Of a stretch of 64,000 bases of DNA, positions 44,647 through 53,125 are shown piece by piece; position 1 is the stretch's first letter, and each line of letters begins with the position of its first letter. The stretch comes from Oligoflexia bacterium (lineage in GTDB: Bacteria; Bdellovibrionota; Bacteriovoracia; Bacteriovoracales; Bacteriovoracaceae): NCBI GenBank assembly GCA_015232355.1, contig JADFZW010000008.1:113378-177377 (forward strand), in the 5' to 3' direction. Position numbers and translations under genes: made by a program. The notes beneath the pieces were generated by a model. The model was not told the DNA's origin. It did no database searches and saw nothing but the letters and a program-made list of their open reading frames with translations.

Positions 44647-45456
44647 TCAATTGGAATAGTATGTTGTATAGTAGTCAGGATTAAGAATATCATCTGTGTA
44701 GTCACGGGCAACAATTGAAAACCAATATGGTCCGGCCAATCTCATCATAGTTTCATATGAATAATTTGGATTTTTATTGCCAAAATACATAAGCATCTTA
44801 CGAACAATCATCACAGTAATTTCCTCTTTTTTTTCTTTTGGAAATTCAGGAATAGTCCCGCCAAAAGCAATCAATTTATCAAGCAAATTCATAACTCTGA
44901 TAAGCGCAAGATTGCCTTTAGGTATTCCACCTAGTGTTTGATTAAGGATATATTCTTTCTCAGTAATTACTTCTTTTATATGGCAGGAATTTTTTTTATC
45001 TGCTAAAATTTCATACATACCAAAGCGAGAGTTGAGCCCCTCCTTAATAAATGGCACTAGTCCTGGTAGTATTTTTGTTTCAGCTTTTAGTAATTCATTG
45101 GCGATAGGAGTGCCTCCTTCACTAGAAGGGAAATTGAATATAATCCAATTCATCAAAGTGATACCATCATCAAACATTGAATCCTCTTTGAACTTTAACA
45201 TAATATCATCGTGACAGCGACGTACTGAAGAGAATTTACTATCTTCAGTCATAAATAGAGCTATTGCTAGCATTTCTACTGATGTAAAACTTTGTATTCC
45301 GTATTTGATTTCTTCTGGACGATCTTCATAAGGATCCATTGTAGATGCAAGCATCTTTTCAAATTCTTGAAATTCTCTAAGGACGTTCAATGGTAATTCA
45401 TTTATATCTCTTCCTTGATTTTTAAGATGCTCTATAATGCCTTTACCTGGTTTCAT
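44647..45456 (-). CDS. Hypothetical helical protein
   Basis: 269 residues, no signal peptide or TM segment, mainly helical, with a Tyr-rich C-terminus (DYYTTYYSN). No family recognised. It precedes tag by 25 bp in the same direction and is preceded by a TTTTA pentanucleotide repeat, so its expression may vary with repeat length. It belongs to the minus-strand repair/unknown cluster. Confidence 0.55.
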   Translation of the reverse strand: MKPGKGIIEHLKNQGRDINELPLNVLREFQEFEKMLASTMDPYEDRPEEIKYGIQSFTSVEMLAIALFMTEDSKFSSVRRCHDDIMLKFKEDSMFDDGITLMNWIIFNFPSSEGGTPIANELLKAETKILPGLVPFIKEGLNSRFGMYEILADKKNSCHIKEVITEKEYILNQTLGGIPKGNLALIRVMNLLDKLIAFGGTIPEFPKEKKEEITVMIVRKMLMYFGNKNPNYSYETMMRLAGPYWFSIVARDYTDDILNPDYYTTYYSN

Positions 45457-45485
45457 TAAATTATTCTCCTGTTTTTTATATTATA

Positions 45486-45517
45486 TTATTTTATTTTATT
45501 TTATTTTATTTTATTTT
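45486..45517. repeat. Pentanucleotide (TTTTA) tandem repeat
   Basis: About six copies of TTTTA between the genes at 44647-45456 and 45521-46012, upstream of the former start. Short repeats in promoter or leader positions can mediate phase variation; not shown here. Confidence 0.8.
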
Positions 45518-45520
45518 GAC

Positions 45521-46012
45521 TTATTTTAAAATCTTAACCTCAATTTGCTCATGTTGAATGCTTTGTAAAAACCATTCCACTTCTTCATTCATTTTCATGT
45601 TCTTAAACTCATACCAAAGTTTTTCAATTGCTGGATATTGAGAGAGAGTGTTTTTGAAATTACGAAATGGTTTAGATTTGCAAAGAGATTGTTCTAGTAA
45701 TTCTGATATACGACTACCGCCAATTACTTTATTTTTTAAGCGACCTTCAGAGGTGTACAAGTGTTTATCTCGTGGATGTTCTGGACAGCTCCCATTTCTT
45801 TCACATACCAGGCAAGACATTGGCATATCATCCTCCCATGTAAAACCTAACTCGGTAAAAATTTTATGATATTGTTTTGGGTCTTTAAAATATTCATCAT
45901 ATTTTTCAATAACTGCATGATAATCATATGGTTGACCAGTCTCTATTTGTTGATTGATCTTTGAAATATCCAATTGCTTTTTATTAATAGGAATTATTCT
46001 TGATTGAGACAT
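45521..46012 (-). CDS. Hypothetical protein with Cys/His cluster
   Basis: 163 residues. A putative metal-binding cluster CLVCERNGSCPEHPRDKH lies near residue 65, followed by YTSEGRL. The C-terminus is helical. No family recognised. ATG 46012 is preferred over an upstream in-frame start because AGGAAAA lies just ahead of it. Confidence 0.5.
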   Translation of the reverse strand: MSQSRIIPINKKQLDISKINQQIETGQPYDYHAVIEKYDEYFKDPKQYHKIFTELGFTWEDDMPMSCLVCERNGSCPEHPRDKHLYTSEGRLKNKVIGGSRISELLEQSLCKSKPFRNFKNTLSQYPAIEKLWYEFKNMKMNEEVEWFLQSIQHEQIEVKILK

Positions 46013-46064
46013 TATGTTTTTCCTAAGTGAACCTAGACAAAGAAGCAAGGCGGTTCAGTTTGCT

Positions 46065-46241
46065 TCAGTTTGGTTTATGTTCCATATACGCTTTAACCCA
46101 GAGATGTTGGGCCTTTGTTTGTTTTATTAATTCTATCGAATCTAAACAAACTTTTATTTTATCTTTCTTTTTATTACAATTACTACAAACGGCATTTTCC
46201 AATTCGTTATCAAATTTGTTATCAAAATCTTTGTATCTCAT
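46065..46241 (-). CDS. Small CxxC protein
   Basis: 58 residues, found by reading the gap. MRYKDFDNKF starts after TAGGAATCTTT; CSNC near residue 19 and a Cys at 32 suggest metal binding. The rest is helical and basic. It lies between two co-directional genes of the cluster. No family recognised. Confidence 0.4.
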   Translation of the reverse strand: MRYKDFDNKFDNELENAVCSNCNKKKDKIKVCLDSIELIKQTKAQHLWVKAYMEHKPN

Positions 46242-46300
46242 AAAGATTCCTATTTCTCTATTTGTGCTTTTTTAATTGATACTTACCTTTAATAATTTCC

Positions 46301-46819
46301 TTAGTAGTCATGCTCTAAATATATAAGCAATAATAAGCGTGAATTAAGATTTGATGTAATTGTTGAAATACCTTTCTCAATACAACACTTCTTGTATTTT
46401 TTTCCACTACCACAAGGACATTTTTCATTAACACCTATTTTATTTGGGTTGGTAGTTGGAATCATTTTTTTGCTAGTATAGCGGGATAAATCTACACCAG
46501 ATAACATTCTATCAACAGCAGATTGTACAAGATTACCTCTGCCTTCTTCATTTTTTTGCAGTAACAATTTGTTCATGGCCTCGATGTTGGTGAAGTCTAC
46601 GCCTTCTTCTTCGGCCATCATGGCCATCGATTTGGCCATCCCCCAGTTGCTGGAATAAGCAGCATTCTTTACAATAATCGTAGAGAGCGGAGCTACTTTT
46701 TCTGCAAGCTTTTTAGTATTGGGTATAAATTCTTTTTGATGGAGAAAAAGAAAAAATGCTTCCAGAACAGGAGCTATAGCTGCAAAAGTTTCAGTATCTG
46801 TGGTCACCTTTCTTGGCAT
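46301..46819 (-). CDS. SEC-C motif protein
   Basis: 172 residues: a helical N-terminal domain and, near residue 135, the zinc-binding SEC-C motif (KCPCGSGKKYKKCC), the same ligand pattern as the SecA C-terminus. Such small proteins are common and mostly uncharacterised. The downstream part of a pair with the 72-residue gene 6 bp upstream. Confidence 0.7.
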   Translation of the reverse strand: MPRKVTTDTETFAAIAPVLEAFFLFLHQKEFIPNTKKLAEKVAPLSTIIVKNAAYSSNWGMAKSMAMMAEEEGVDFTNIEAMNKLLLQKNEEGRGNLVQSAVDRMLSGVDLSRYTSKKMIPTTNPNKIGVNEKCPCGSGKKYKKCCIEKGISTITSNLNSRLLLLIYLEHDY

Positions 46820-46825
46820 AATGCT

Positions 46826-47044
46826 CTAGCAAACTTTCTTCATATCACCAACATTCCATTCTTTAGGAGTTGCACCTTGATAATTATACATGTAATCAGT
46901 GAAACAGCGTATGATGAAACCTGCGTGTTCCTGATTTTGTGATGCCAGATTTAAAAAAAGGTCATCATGTTCAAATTCTTTATACCAATTTTCGGTAAGA
47001 TCAATTATTTGTTCGTGCTCTTGATCAGAATATTCACTGGCCAC
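46826..47044 (-). CDS. Small acidic hypothetical protein
   Basis: 72 residues, acidic and helical (SDQEHEQIIDLTENWYKEFE). It is 6 bp upstream of the SEC-C gene, so it is probably a co-expressed partner. No family recognised. Confidence 0.5.
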   Translation of the reverse strand: MASEYSDQEHEQIIDLTENWYKEFEHDDLFLNLASQNQEHAGFIIRCFTDYMYNYQGATPKEWNVGDMKKVC

Positions 47045-47089
47045 AAATTAATCCAAAGAAAGATAGAAAAATGTAGGTTAATATGTTTA

Positions 47090-47293
47090 TTATTTGATAC
47101 TGATTATTTGTTGAATCAGATTATCAATCATTTGTTCAGAAGACAACTTTAAATATTTTGGTCCATCGGAAGTATAAATTTCATGAGTTTGAATTAAATA
47201 AAGTAGAGGCCAATAAATATTTTGACGAACTTTGGGCCCAACTAATTGAGGAGCATCTGATTTCAATTCTGTAGCACTCGCTGCCCCTTTTTT
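47090..47293 (-). pseudogene. Startless coding fragment upstream of the small acidic protein
   Basis: The minus strand is open for ~66 codons (GPKVRQNIYWPLLYLIQTHE and on to LIQQIISIK) with protein-like composition, but an in-frame TAA sits at an A8 tract just upstream and no start codon precedes the coding part. It looks like a gene truncated or frameshifted at the homopolymer. It is in line with the SEC-C operon. Confidence 0.35.
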
Positions 47294-47357
47294 TTAAAAT
47301 GATATCAATTACCTATTTATTTAATGATTAGTAATAAATTTAACTTCAAATAATAGC

Positions 47358-47975
47358 ATGAAAACGAAAATAAAAGACATCGAAGCGAAGACTAAGGATA
47401 GTAGGAAAATAATCATCAGTTCTCTATCAAGAGAGGATGCGAGTGATTTTTGTCAATGTTTAAATATGATTATGGTAGAAAATAAAAACGATAGAACATT
47501 GACTGCGAGCTATCCAAATACGCTAGAGGATTTAAAAATATTTATTTTAAATGTAACTAATTCAGAAAATGATTTTATTCTTATCGCAAAAATTGATAGT
47601 GGAATAGGTAATAAAGTTGTTGGAATTTGTGATTTTTTTGATTCTACAGAAGAGGATGATTCTGAACAAGTTGCAGAGATAGGAGTATCAATTATTAGTG
47701 AATATCAAGGAAAAGGAATAGCATATTTATTAATGAAAAATTGCATTGAAATTGCAAAAACAAGTACAAATATAAAAAAAATTATTCTTACAGTTAAAGA
47801 GGATAAAATAAATGCTAAAAATCTATATCAAAAATTAGGATTCAAGATAACTAATAAAAATGAACAAAAGAAGTTTTACTGGATGGAATTAGCATTATTG
47901 CATTTTGTTACTTTGATGATTATTTCCTCATTTGTTTTTTTTACTAATTATGTGGATGTTTCGCCGCCACTATGA
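47358..47975 (+). CDS. GNAT-family acetyltransferase
   Basis: 205 residues. The acetyl-CoA-binding motif A appears as ISEYQGKGIAYLLM near residue 118, preceded by AEIGVSI, and motif B as NAKNLYQKLGFKI near 155. The last ~30 residues form a hydrophobic tail (FVTLMIISSFVFFTN) that could anchor it to the membrane, unusual for the family. The substrate is unknown. Its 3' end overlaps a convergent small gene by 28 bp. Confidence 0.75.
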   Translation: MKTKIKDIEAKTKDSRKIIISSLSREDASDFCQCLNMIMVENKNDRTLTASYPNTLEDLKIFILNVTNSENDFILIAKIDSGIGNKVVGICDFFDSTEEDDSEQVAEIGVSIISEYQGKGIAYLLMKNCIEIAKTSTNIKKIILTVKEDKINAKNLYQKLGFKITNKNEQKKFYWMELALLHFVTLMIISSFVFFTNYVDVSPPL

Positions 47976-48211
47976 GATTTCTTTTTTAAAGCTAAATACA
48001 TTTGATCTAATCTTTCAAATCCTTTTCCTGATATTGTCATTGCCAATTTTGCCTGACATTCCTGATAGAAATCATTGATAGAGTCACTGATGATTTGCAA
48101 AGACTTTTCTCGGCCGAACTCTTTTTTTAGACGTTTAAATATTGGAGATAGGAATGCAACTACAATTTTCACCTCATCAAAAGCACTTATAGATGTATTT
48201 TGATAATCCAT
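47948..48211 (-). CDS. Small helical hypothetical protein
   Basis: 87 residues, helical and charged (FKRLKKEFGREKSLQIISDS). No family recognised. It overlaps the convergent GNAT gene end and lies downstream of the glyoxalase relic on the same strand (47-bp gap). Confidence 0.45.
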   Translation of the reverse strand: MDYQNTSISAFDEVKIVVAFLSPIFKRLKKEFGREKSLQIISDSINDFYQECQAKLAMTISGKGFERLDQMYLALKKKSHSGGETST

Positions 48212-48258
48212 GAAAAATCCTTTGTTATAGAATTATGAGATTATTTTATATAATTGAT

Positions 48259-48462
48259 TCAATCACAAAAACGAAGTAAATAACCATCATGATCTTGTAT
48301 AAGAAACTCAATTCCTTCAAGAGATAAAAAACAAAATTTATCTTCTGGTCTTTCATAGACAATCTTAAACCCAAGTTTGTTAATGTAAAAATCTTTACTT
48401 TGTTCTATGGAGGTAACTGTAAGTTCTGGTGTGAGTTTATTTAAATTATGATTATTTGACAT
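48259..48462 (-). pseudogene. VOC (glyoxalase/bleomycin-resistance) protein with internal deletion
   Basis: 67 residues. The start (PELTVTSIEQSKDFYINKLG) and GIEFLIQ are the normal N-terminal half of a bleomycin-resistance-type VOC protein; these are joined directly to DHDGYLLRF, its normal C-terminus. About half of a ~120-residue protein, including most of the second beta-alpha-beta unit, is absent without a frameshift. Probably inactive. Confidence 0.65.
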
Positions 48463-48479
48463 TTTAATTCCACTTTTGT

Positions 48480-48515
48480 TTTTCGAATTTTCATTCGAAA
48501 AGTAATTTTTTTTTT
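48480..48515 (+). terminator. Hairpin with T-run
   Basis: TTTTCGAA, a 6-nt loop and TTCGAAAA, followed by T10 (48506-48515). It fits a plus-strand Rho-independent terminator, although the nearest plus-strand gene ends 500 bp earlier. Confidence 0.4.
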
Positions 48516-48664
48516 AATTCTTTTATTTTTCATGAAGTCATGGAATATATTATCAAATTAGCTCTGTTTTTAACAGAGTCGAACTAAAAAAAATAATACT
48601 CAATTATTGTATAAGTAAGAACAGACATAGTTTATAAAATAAACGTATTAATTAATAATTCTAA

Positions 48665-50083
48665 TTGATGACTAAATTATGCAAAAACATACGATTAAAA
48701 ATTATTACTTTATATCAAGATTATAGCAATTTATTTAAAAAAGAAATCGGGTTTTCTAAGAAGGGTAAATTTATCTATGGAGTATTGGCCAAAAATACTA
48801 TAATAGGTGATATGGAATACAATGCTGGTCATTACATATATTTTTTAGAAAATGGCCAACTTTCAGATACGACTGAAAAAATTGGAATTACCCAAGAGAA
48901 CAAAATAATTAATGGCATTTTATATCCCAAAGGCACTTATCTTGAATTTGAAAGGATAAAAAAAAGCAATTATGAAAATAATTCTGGAAGTAATTCTAAT
49001 AATAATTCACTAAAACTTAAGCAAGCTAAAATTATAATTCCAACAACTCTAAATGGAATATCTCTACCCGCAAAATCAGTTGTAAACTTTAATTACGATA
49101 ATACAACCAATCCTAATGAATACAATAAATATTCAATTGATGTCTCTACTCCATACAACCTAAAGATTAATGGTATTACATATTCTAAAAAAGGTTATTT
49201 ATATTATTACAAGAGCGGCAAACTTAAATCTGCTACTTTAAAAGATAACACTGTAATTAATAGTTTTGAGTTACAGGAAGGAACAGATGTCTACTTTTAT
49301 GAAAATGGTCAATTAAATAGTGGTCGTGCAACTAAAGAATTTATTCGAAATGGAGTAACATTTGATAATAACTCTTACTTTAAATTATATGAGGATGGGA
49401 GTTTCAAATCAGGACGGCCCAATAAGAATAGCATAATTAAAGATATGGATAATCTCAAAATTCTTCCTCGGAAAGTTGAATTTTATCCAGATGGCAATTT
49501 AAAAAGCGCTACTCCCGCTAATGAAAATTTGCTAATGAATGGTGTACGTTTAGCAGAAGGAGAAGTTGTTAATTTTCATCCAAACAAGAGATTGAAAAGT
49601 GCCCGTATTGCTGAAGACACTCGTATCAATGGACTTTTATTTCTTAAATTTGATTCAGAAACCTATGAAGACGTAGACGACGACGCAAATGAGGGTGTAC
49701 TTTCCTTTTATGATAATGGTGCTTTAATGAGTGGTTTCTTAAAAAATGATTCTGTAACTAATGACGGTATAAAAATTGAGGGGCAAAGAAATGTTACCTT
49801 CTTTACTGATGGTGGATTTAAATCTGGTGTTATCCTAGAAGTAGTCTCTGTAAGAGATAGAGATAACTTTATTAACTTTTGTACAGGAATGACTGTTTTA
49901 TACAGTAAAGATAGAGTTAGAAGTTGTAAGTTAAAAGAAGATAAAGTTATTGAAGGACAAAATTTTCTCAAAGGAACATTTGTAAAATTTGATGGTAAGG
50001 GAAAGTTGATTCCAATCTCTAATGAAGAAAAATTAGATTACGTTTATCATGATTATAGCAATTATAATAATCATGATGATTAA
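48665..50083 (+). CDS. MORN/YwqK-like repeat protein
   Basis: 472 residues without a signal peptide. It consists of about ten repeats of ~35-45 residues with the shape: aromatic, NG.LKSA or DG.FKSG, then a Thr-rich segment and INGI...G. This resembles MORN/YwqK repeats, which form extended beta structures. No catalytic domain is visible. The function is unknown; related repeats occur in exported or toxin-immunity proteins of other bacteria. Confidence 0.55.
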   Translation: MMTKLCKNIRLKIITLYQDYSNLFKKEIGFSKKGKFIYGVLAKNTIIGDMEYNAGHYIYFLENGQLSDTTEKIGITQENKIINGILYPKGTYLEFERIKKSNYENNSGSNSNNNSLKLKQAKIIIPTTLNGISLPAKSVVNFNYDNTTNPNEYNKYSIDVSTPYNLKINGITYSKKGYLYYYKSGKLKSATLKDNTVINSFELQEGTDVYFYENGQLNSGRATKEFIRNGVTFDNNSYFKLYEDGSFKSGRPNKNSIIKDMDNLKILPRKVEFYPDGNLKSATPANENLLMNGVRLAEGEVVNFHPNKRLKSARIAEDTRINGLLFLKFDSETYEDVDDDANEGVLSFYDNGALMSGFLKNDSVTNDGIKIEGQRNVTFFTDGGFKSGVILEVVSVRDRDNFINFCTGMTVLYSKDRVRSCKLKEDKVIEGQNFLKGTFVKFDGKGKLIPISNEEKLDYVYHDYSNYNNHDD

Positions 50084-50096
50084 AGATATGATTATT

Positions 50097-50160
50097 AATA
50101 TATAGTTAGTTATGCAAAAAAACAATAATCACAGAGGAGAATTTGGTAAATAATTTTCAT
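50097..50160 (+). repeat. 64-bp direct repeat, copy 1
   Basis: Near-identical to 52051-52113. It contains a GAGGAGAA ribosome-binding site and a TTG-started frame (VNNFH) that stops soon after the repeat ends. It looks like a duplicated gene leader. Confidence 0.8.
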
Positions 50161-50256
50161 AGGAAGTTTGTATGATTTTTACTCTCAGATAGTACTTGAT
50201 GAATTGATCAACTATATTTTTTAAAGAGTTTTCTGAAGGAGAATTAAAACTTCATA

Positions 50257-50808
50257 TTAAGGCCATTTTTTCGTTAGGGTCAATCTGCTCAAATCAAATC
50301 CTTCTCTAATGGCAATATCTTTAAGCTCTTCAAATATCTGTGGGTCCATCTCTTTACTTCGTGATAAAAACCACAGATAATTTCTATCTGGAGATCCTAC
50401 TAATACAAATTGATAATCCTCACCCAATGCCAAAATCCAATAATCACCAGCAAACCAACCAAAAACTTGCAATAATGGAACAAAGCTTACTTTTAATTTT
50501 GCATTTGTAGTTTTATCATCAACAAAAGCAGTTCCATTTGCCTCTCTTGTGTACGATGGATTATTTATATCAATACATTGATTTTTCACTGCCACAGTAC
50601 CATTGCTCTGTAATGAATAAATCGCACGAGTAGCAGCACATTTGTTTTGAAACCAAGCTGGAAATTTGGCGATTTCATACCATGTGCCCATATACTTTTG
50701 TATATCTACGTATCCAACTGTCTGCGGAGCCTGATCGGCAGCATAGATATTCATAGTCATAAGCGATGTTACTACAAGTGATAGTGTAAAGTTTAATAAT
50801 GATTTCAT
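50257..50808 (-). CDS. blc: Bacterial lipocalin (Blc-like)
   Basis: 183 residues. A Sec signal peptide ends near IYAADQ. The lipocalin signature GTWYEIAKFPAWFQ is present near residue 45, followed by CAATRAIYSL and a Trp-rich barrel (GWFAGDYWILALG), and YLWFLSRS near 150. Unlike E. coli Blc there is no lipobox Cys at the cleavage site, so it is probably soluble in the periplasm. Binds lipids or other hydrophobic ligands. Transcribed alone. Confidence 0.88.
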   Translation of the reverse strand: MKSLLNFTLSLVVTSLMTMNIYAADQAPQTVGYVDIQKYMGTWYEIAKFPAWFQNKCAATRAIYSLQSNGTVAVKNQCIDINNPSYTREANGTAFVDDKTTNAKLKVSFVPLLQVFGWFAGDYWILALGEDYQFVLVGSPDRNYLWFLSRSKEMDPQIFEELKDIAIREGFDLSRLTLTKKWP

Positions 50809-51062
50809 AACAATGCCTCCTTGGTTATGTTTGCATGTTTAGTGTTGCAAACTTAATATTTTCTCCTTAGATTTAATTAGTTTTACTTGTCAGCATTAAC
50901 TCAAAGTGAGTGGATTTTTCAATCCACAGATTAAATAACCTCAGAAAAATTTAAAGTAATGCTATAATTACGTTTTTTCAATATTTGTTTTATATGTCGT
51001 ATATATAAGATAAGGAAATACCAAATTATGGTTAAATAGACATTTACCTAGCTATGGTTTTT

Positions 51063-51275
51063 TTATAATTTGCCTTTCCATGCTGGCATCTTCTTCATCT
51101 GTTGTTTTGCCTCATTAACTGCCTCTTCATCTGAAAGTTTAGGATTACGTTGTTTTAAAAAAAGAGACATTCTTTTTACTCTTTCTTCTAATGTTTGTAG
51201 ATTGCCATTTTCATCAACACAATACGGACAATAAGCACCAGATTCAATAGGCATTCCACAGCTTTGACATTTCAT
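51063..51275 (-). CDS. Small zinc-ribbon protein
   Basis: 70 residues with an N-terminal zinc ribbon (CQSCGMPIESGAYCPYC) and a helical, charged C-terminus, matching the putative zinc-ribbon domain family. It starts 3 bp after the stop of the MarR-like gene; the two form an operon. Confidence 0.75.
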   Translation of the reverse strand: MKCQSCGMPIESGAYCPYCVDENGNLQTLEERVKRMSLFLKQRNPKLSDEEAVNEAKQQMKKMPAWKGKL

Positions 51276-51278
51276 AAA

Positions 51279-51692
51279 TTAATTCTCCTTTAAAAGTTGT
51301 TCAAAAGCATCGAACATGTTTTGAATAATTTTTTTTTCTAATCCTTTGAAAGCATCATCTAATCGTTTTAAATCAAGAGGTGCTGATGCTTTCGAAAGAG
51401 TTTCTTCTCCTTTGGGTGAAATCCAAATATATTTAACTCGACGATCATCTTGATTTACAACTCTTTCTATCCATCCTTGTTTCAACATCCTTGCAACAAT
51501 TTCGCTCATCGCTGATTTTGAGCGTTTGAAATGTTTGGATGCCTCGAGAATCGTAAGTGGGCCACTATCTGAAAGATGGAGTAAGATGGCGGATGCCTCT
51601 GGCGAAGGGATTTGTTCATTTTTATCCCAATACTGATGAAAACGTTTATAAATTTTACAATAAAAAGTTACAAATTCTTTACTTTCTTTCAT
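51279..51692 (-). CDS. MarR-family transcriptional regulator
   Basis: 137 residues: a winged helix-turn-helix with GPLTILEASKHFKRSKSAM (helix-turn-helix), EIVARMLKQGWIERV and the wing NQDDRRVKYIWISPKG. Typical dimeric repressor length. It probably regulates its own operon with the zinc-ribbon protein; the divergent small exported peptide gene at 51842 is another possible target. Confidence 0.88.
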   Translation of the reverse strand: MKESKEFVTFYCKIYKRFHQYWDKNEQIPSPEASAILLHLSDSGPLTILEASKHFKRSKSAMSEIVARMLKQGWIERVVNQDDRRVKYIWISPKGEETLSKASAPLDLKRLDDAFKGLEKKIIQNMFDAFEQLLKEN

Positions 51693-51784
51693 GAAAATAT
51701 TTATATCATGTTTAAATTAGTACGGTAACTACGAACAATTTTTTTTTATATTTTTATGTAATTTAGCGAATTTGGTTTTAATAT

Positions 51785-51825
51785 CAACATAGAATTGATC
51801 AATATAGAAATATAGAATTGATCAA
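51785..51825. repeat. Direct repeat of TAGAATTGATCAAT
   Basis: Two copies about 20 bp apart, just upstream of the small exported peptide gene and downstream (divergently) of the marR start. Each contains the palindrome TTGATCAA, so the pair is a candidate operator for the MarR-like protein. Confidence 0.45.
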
Positions 51826-51841
51826 TTAATTGAGGAATCTT

Positions 51842-51985
51842 ATGAAAATATGTTTATCAATTTTTCTGTTTATTCTTACTCAATGTGTATTTGCCAACGA
51901 GTATAATCATCTCTGCTTTGTTAGAGAAGATATTCAAATTGTGAATCTTGTATCAGGCCAGAATCAACTCCTTCATGCAAGTTGA
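51842..51985 (+). CDS. Small exported peptide (possible truncated gene)
   Basis: 47 residues, read in the gap. ATG follows GAGGAATCTT. MKICLSIFLFILTQCVFA is a good signal peptide with cleavage before NEYN; only ~29 residues follow. It may be a genuine small secreted peptide or the start of a truncated gene, since the following 60 bp lead into a repeat and an intron remnant. Confidence 0.4.
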   Translation: MKICLSIFLFILTQCVFANEYNHLCFVREDIQIVNLVSGQNQLLHAS

Positions 51986-52050
51986 ATTAGTCACCAAATG
52001 CAAAATATAAAAGCTACCAAAGCTACCTATAAACTTTGATAAAATTTTTC

Positions 52051-52113
52051 AATATATAGTTAGTTAAGCAAAAAACAACAATCACAGAGGAGAATTTGGT
52101 AAATAATTTTCAT
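52051..52113 (+). repeat. 64-bp direct repeat, copy 2
   Basis: Second copy of the sequence at 50097-50160, with a few substitutions and one indel. Again a GAGGAGAA site and TTG VNNFH are present, and the frame here stays open ~45 codons into the edge of the intron remnant. Confidence 0.8.
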
Positions 52114-52196
52114 TATACGAATAATTATAGAATTTTTATTTTCATTTATACTCTATTGGTTGATCAAATATATATTTTATTTTTCCTTTTCTCTTC

Positions 52197-52568
52197 TCAA
52201 ATAGCACTCAGGATTTTGCTAAAGAGTAACTGAACAATCTTGTCTTCAAAATTACTAATACCTAGCGGACGAAATTTTCCATCCCCTTTGGGTATCATCA
52301 CCTGCCTCACGGGTGCTGGATAATAATTGTTGTTCTTCATTCTATCAACCAATGATTCAATATTATCCTCTAAGTTTACTTCATAATCTTTCTTGTTTTT
52401 TCCATCTATTCCCACGGCCTTCTTTCCATCAAGTTCGTGGAAACAGCTAATGAGATTTTCCTTGTTGAAGTGTTGGATTAACCAGTCGTACTCCCGTTTT
52501 GGATCCTCACTAGAAAGTGTCTTTATTCTCATCAGTTTTGTTTCCAATTTACACGTATTTTGTTTCAT
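52197..52568 (-). pseudogene. Group II intron reverse transcriptase, N-terminal fragment
   Basis: 123 residues matching the start of LtrA-type proteins: GKKAVGIDGKNKKDYE (RT0/RT1), NNYYPAPVRQVMIPKGDGKF, and RPLGISNFEDKIVQ (RT2). It stops at LLFSKILSAI, before the YADD catalytic block, so it cannot be active. Truncated at the 3' end near 52196. Confidence 0.8.
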
Positions 52569-52940
52569 ACGATTCTTGTTTCTCCTCTGAGATCAATATT
52601 ACCAAGGGTCCTTCCCTCCACAGTCGTTACTTGCTTCTTCGGTACTACGACCCAGCTGACTTCCTACAACCCATTTCAACATCCTCGCTTTTACACTTGT
52701 CCGCTGATACTCTCGTCTTGGAGAGATTGTAGGATCTCCCTAGTTCACTACTCTAACCTTCATAGCATGCCATGTTCTCTGATCCCGTCGGTCTCAGACA
52801 GAAGTATATCCCAATCCATCCTGTCCGATATTGACTTCCATATGCGTGGAGATGTCGTCGACCGATATGACCCTATTTCGGGACTCAATCAGGGGTTAAA
52901 TGAGCAGAGCCTCCACGGAGTCGGGTTGTTGACAAAATAA
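52197..52940 (-). mobile_element. Group II intron remnant
   Basis: Reading the minus strand, ~370 bases of GC-richer, structured noncoding sequence (52569-52940) are followed by the start of an intron-type reverse transcriptase. This order (ribozyme 5' part, then ORF) is that of a group II intron. The rest of the ORF, domains V/VI and the 3' end are missing, so it is a dead 5' fragment. The exact 5' boundary was not determined. Confidence 0.6.
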
Positions 52941-53125
52941 CTCTGAAATAACAACATTCCAATTAAAATTATAATCTTGCCGAAATTAGTAAACATATTG
53001 GAAGATATCCTTAGTATGTAAGTTTTCTTACGCTATAATATCTTGGTTTCAAGATAGATTATTTTACAATAAAAATAGAAGAAGGTTAATACCTTCATTT
53101 TTATATTTAGGTTAAAGGAATTTTT

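Noticed and set aside
52517..52940. Plus-strand open frames over the group II intron remnant
   Set aside because: They are antisense to ribozyme-like sequence and to the RT start; the intron explains the openness.
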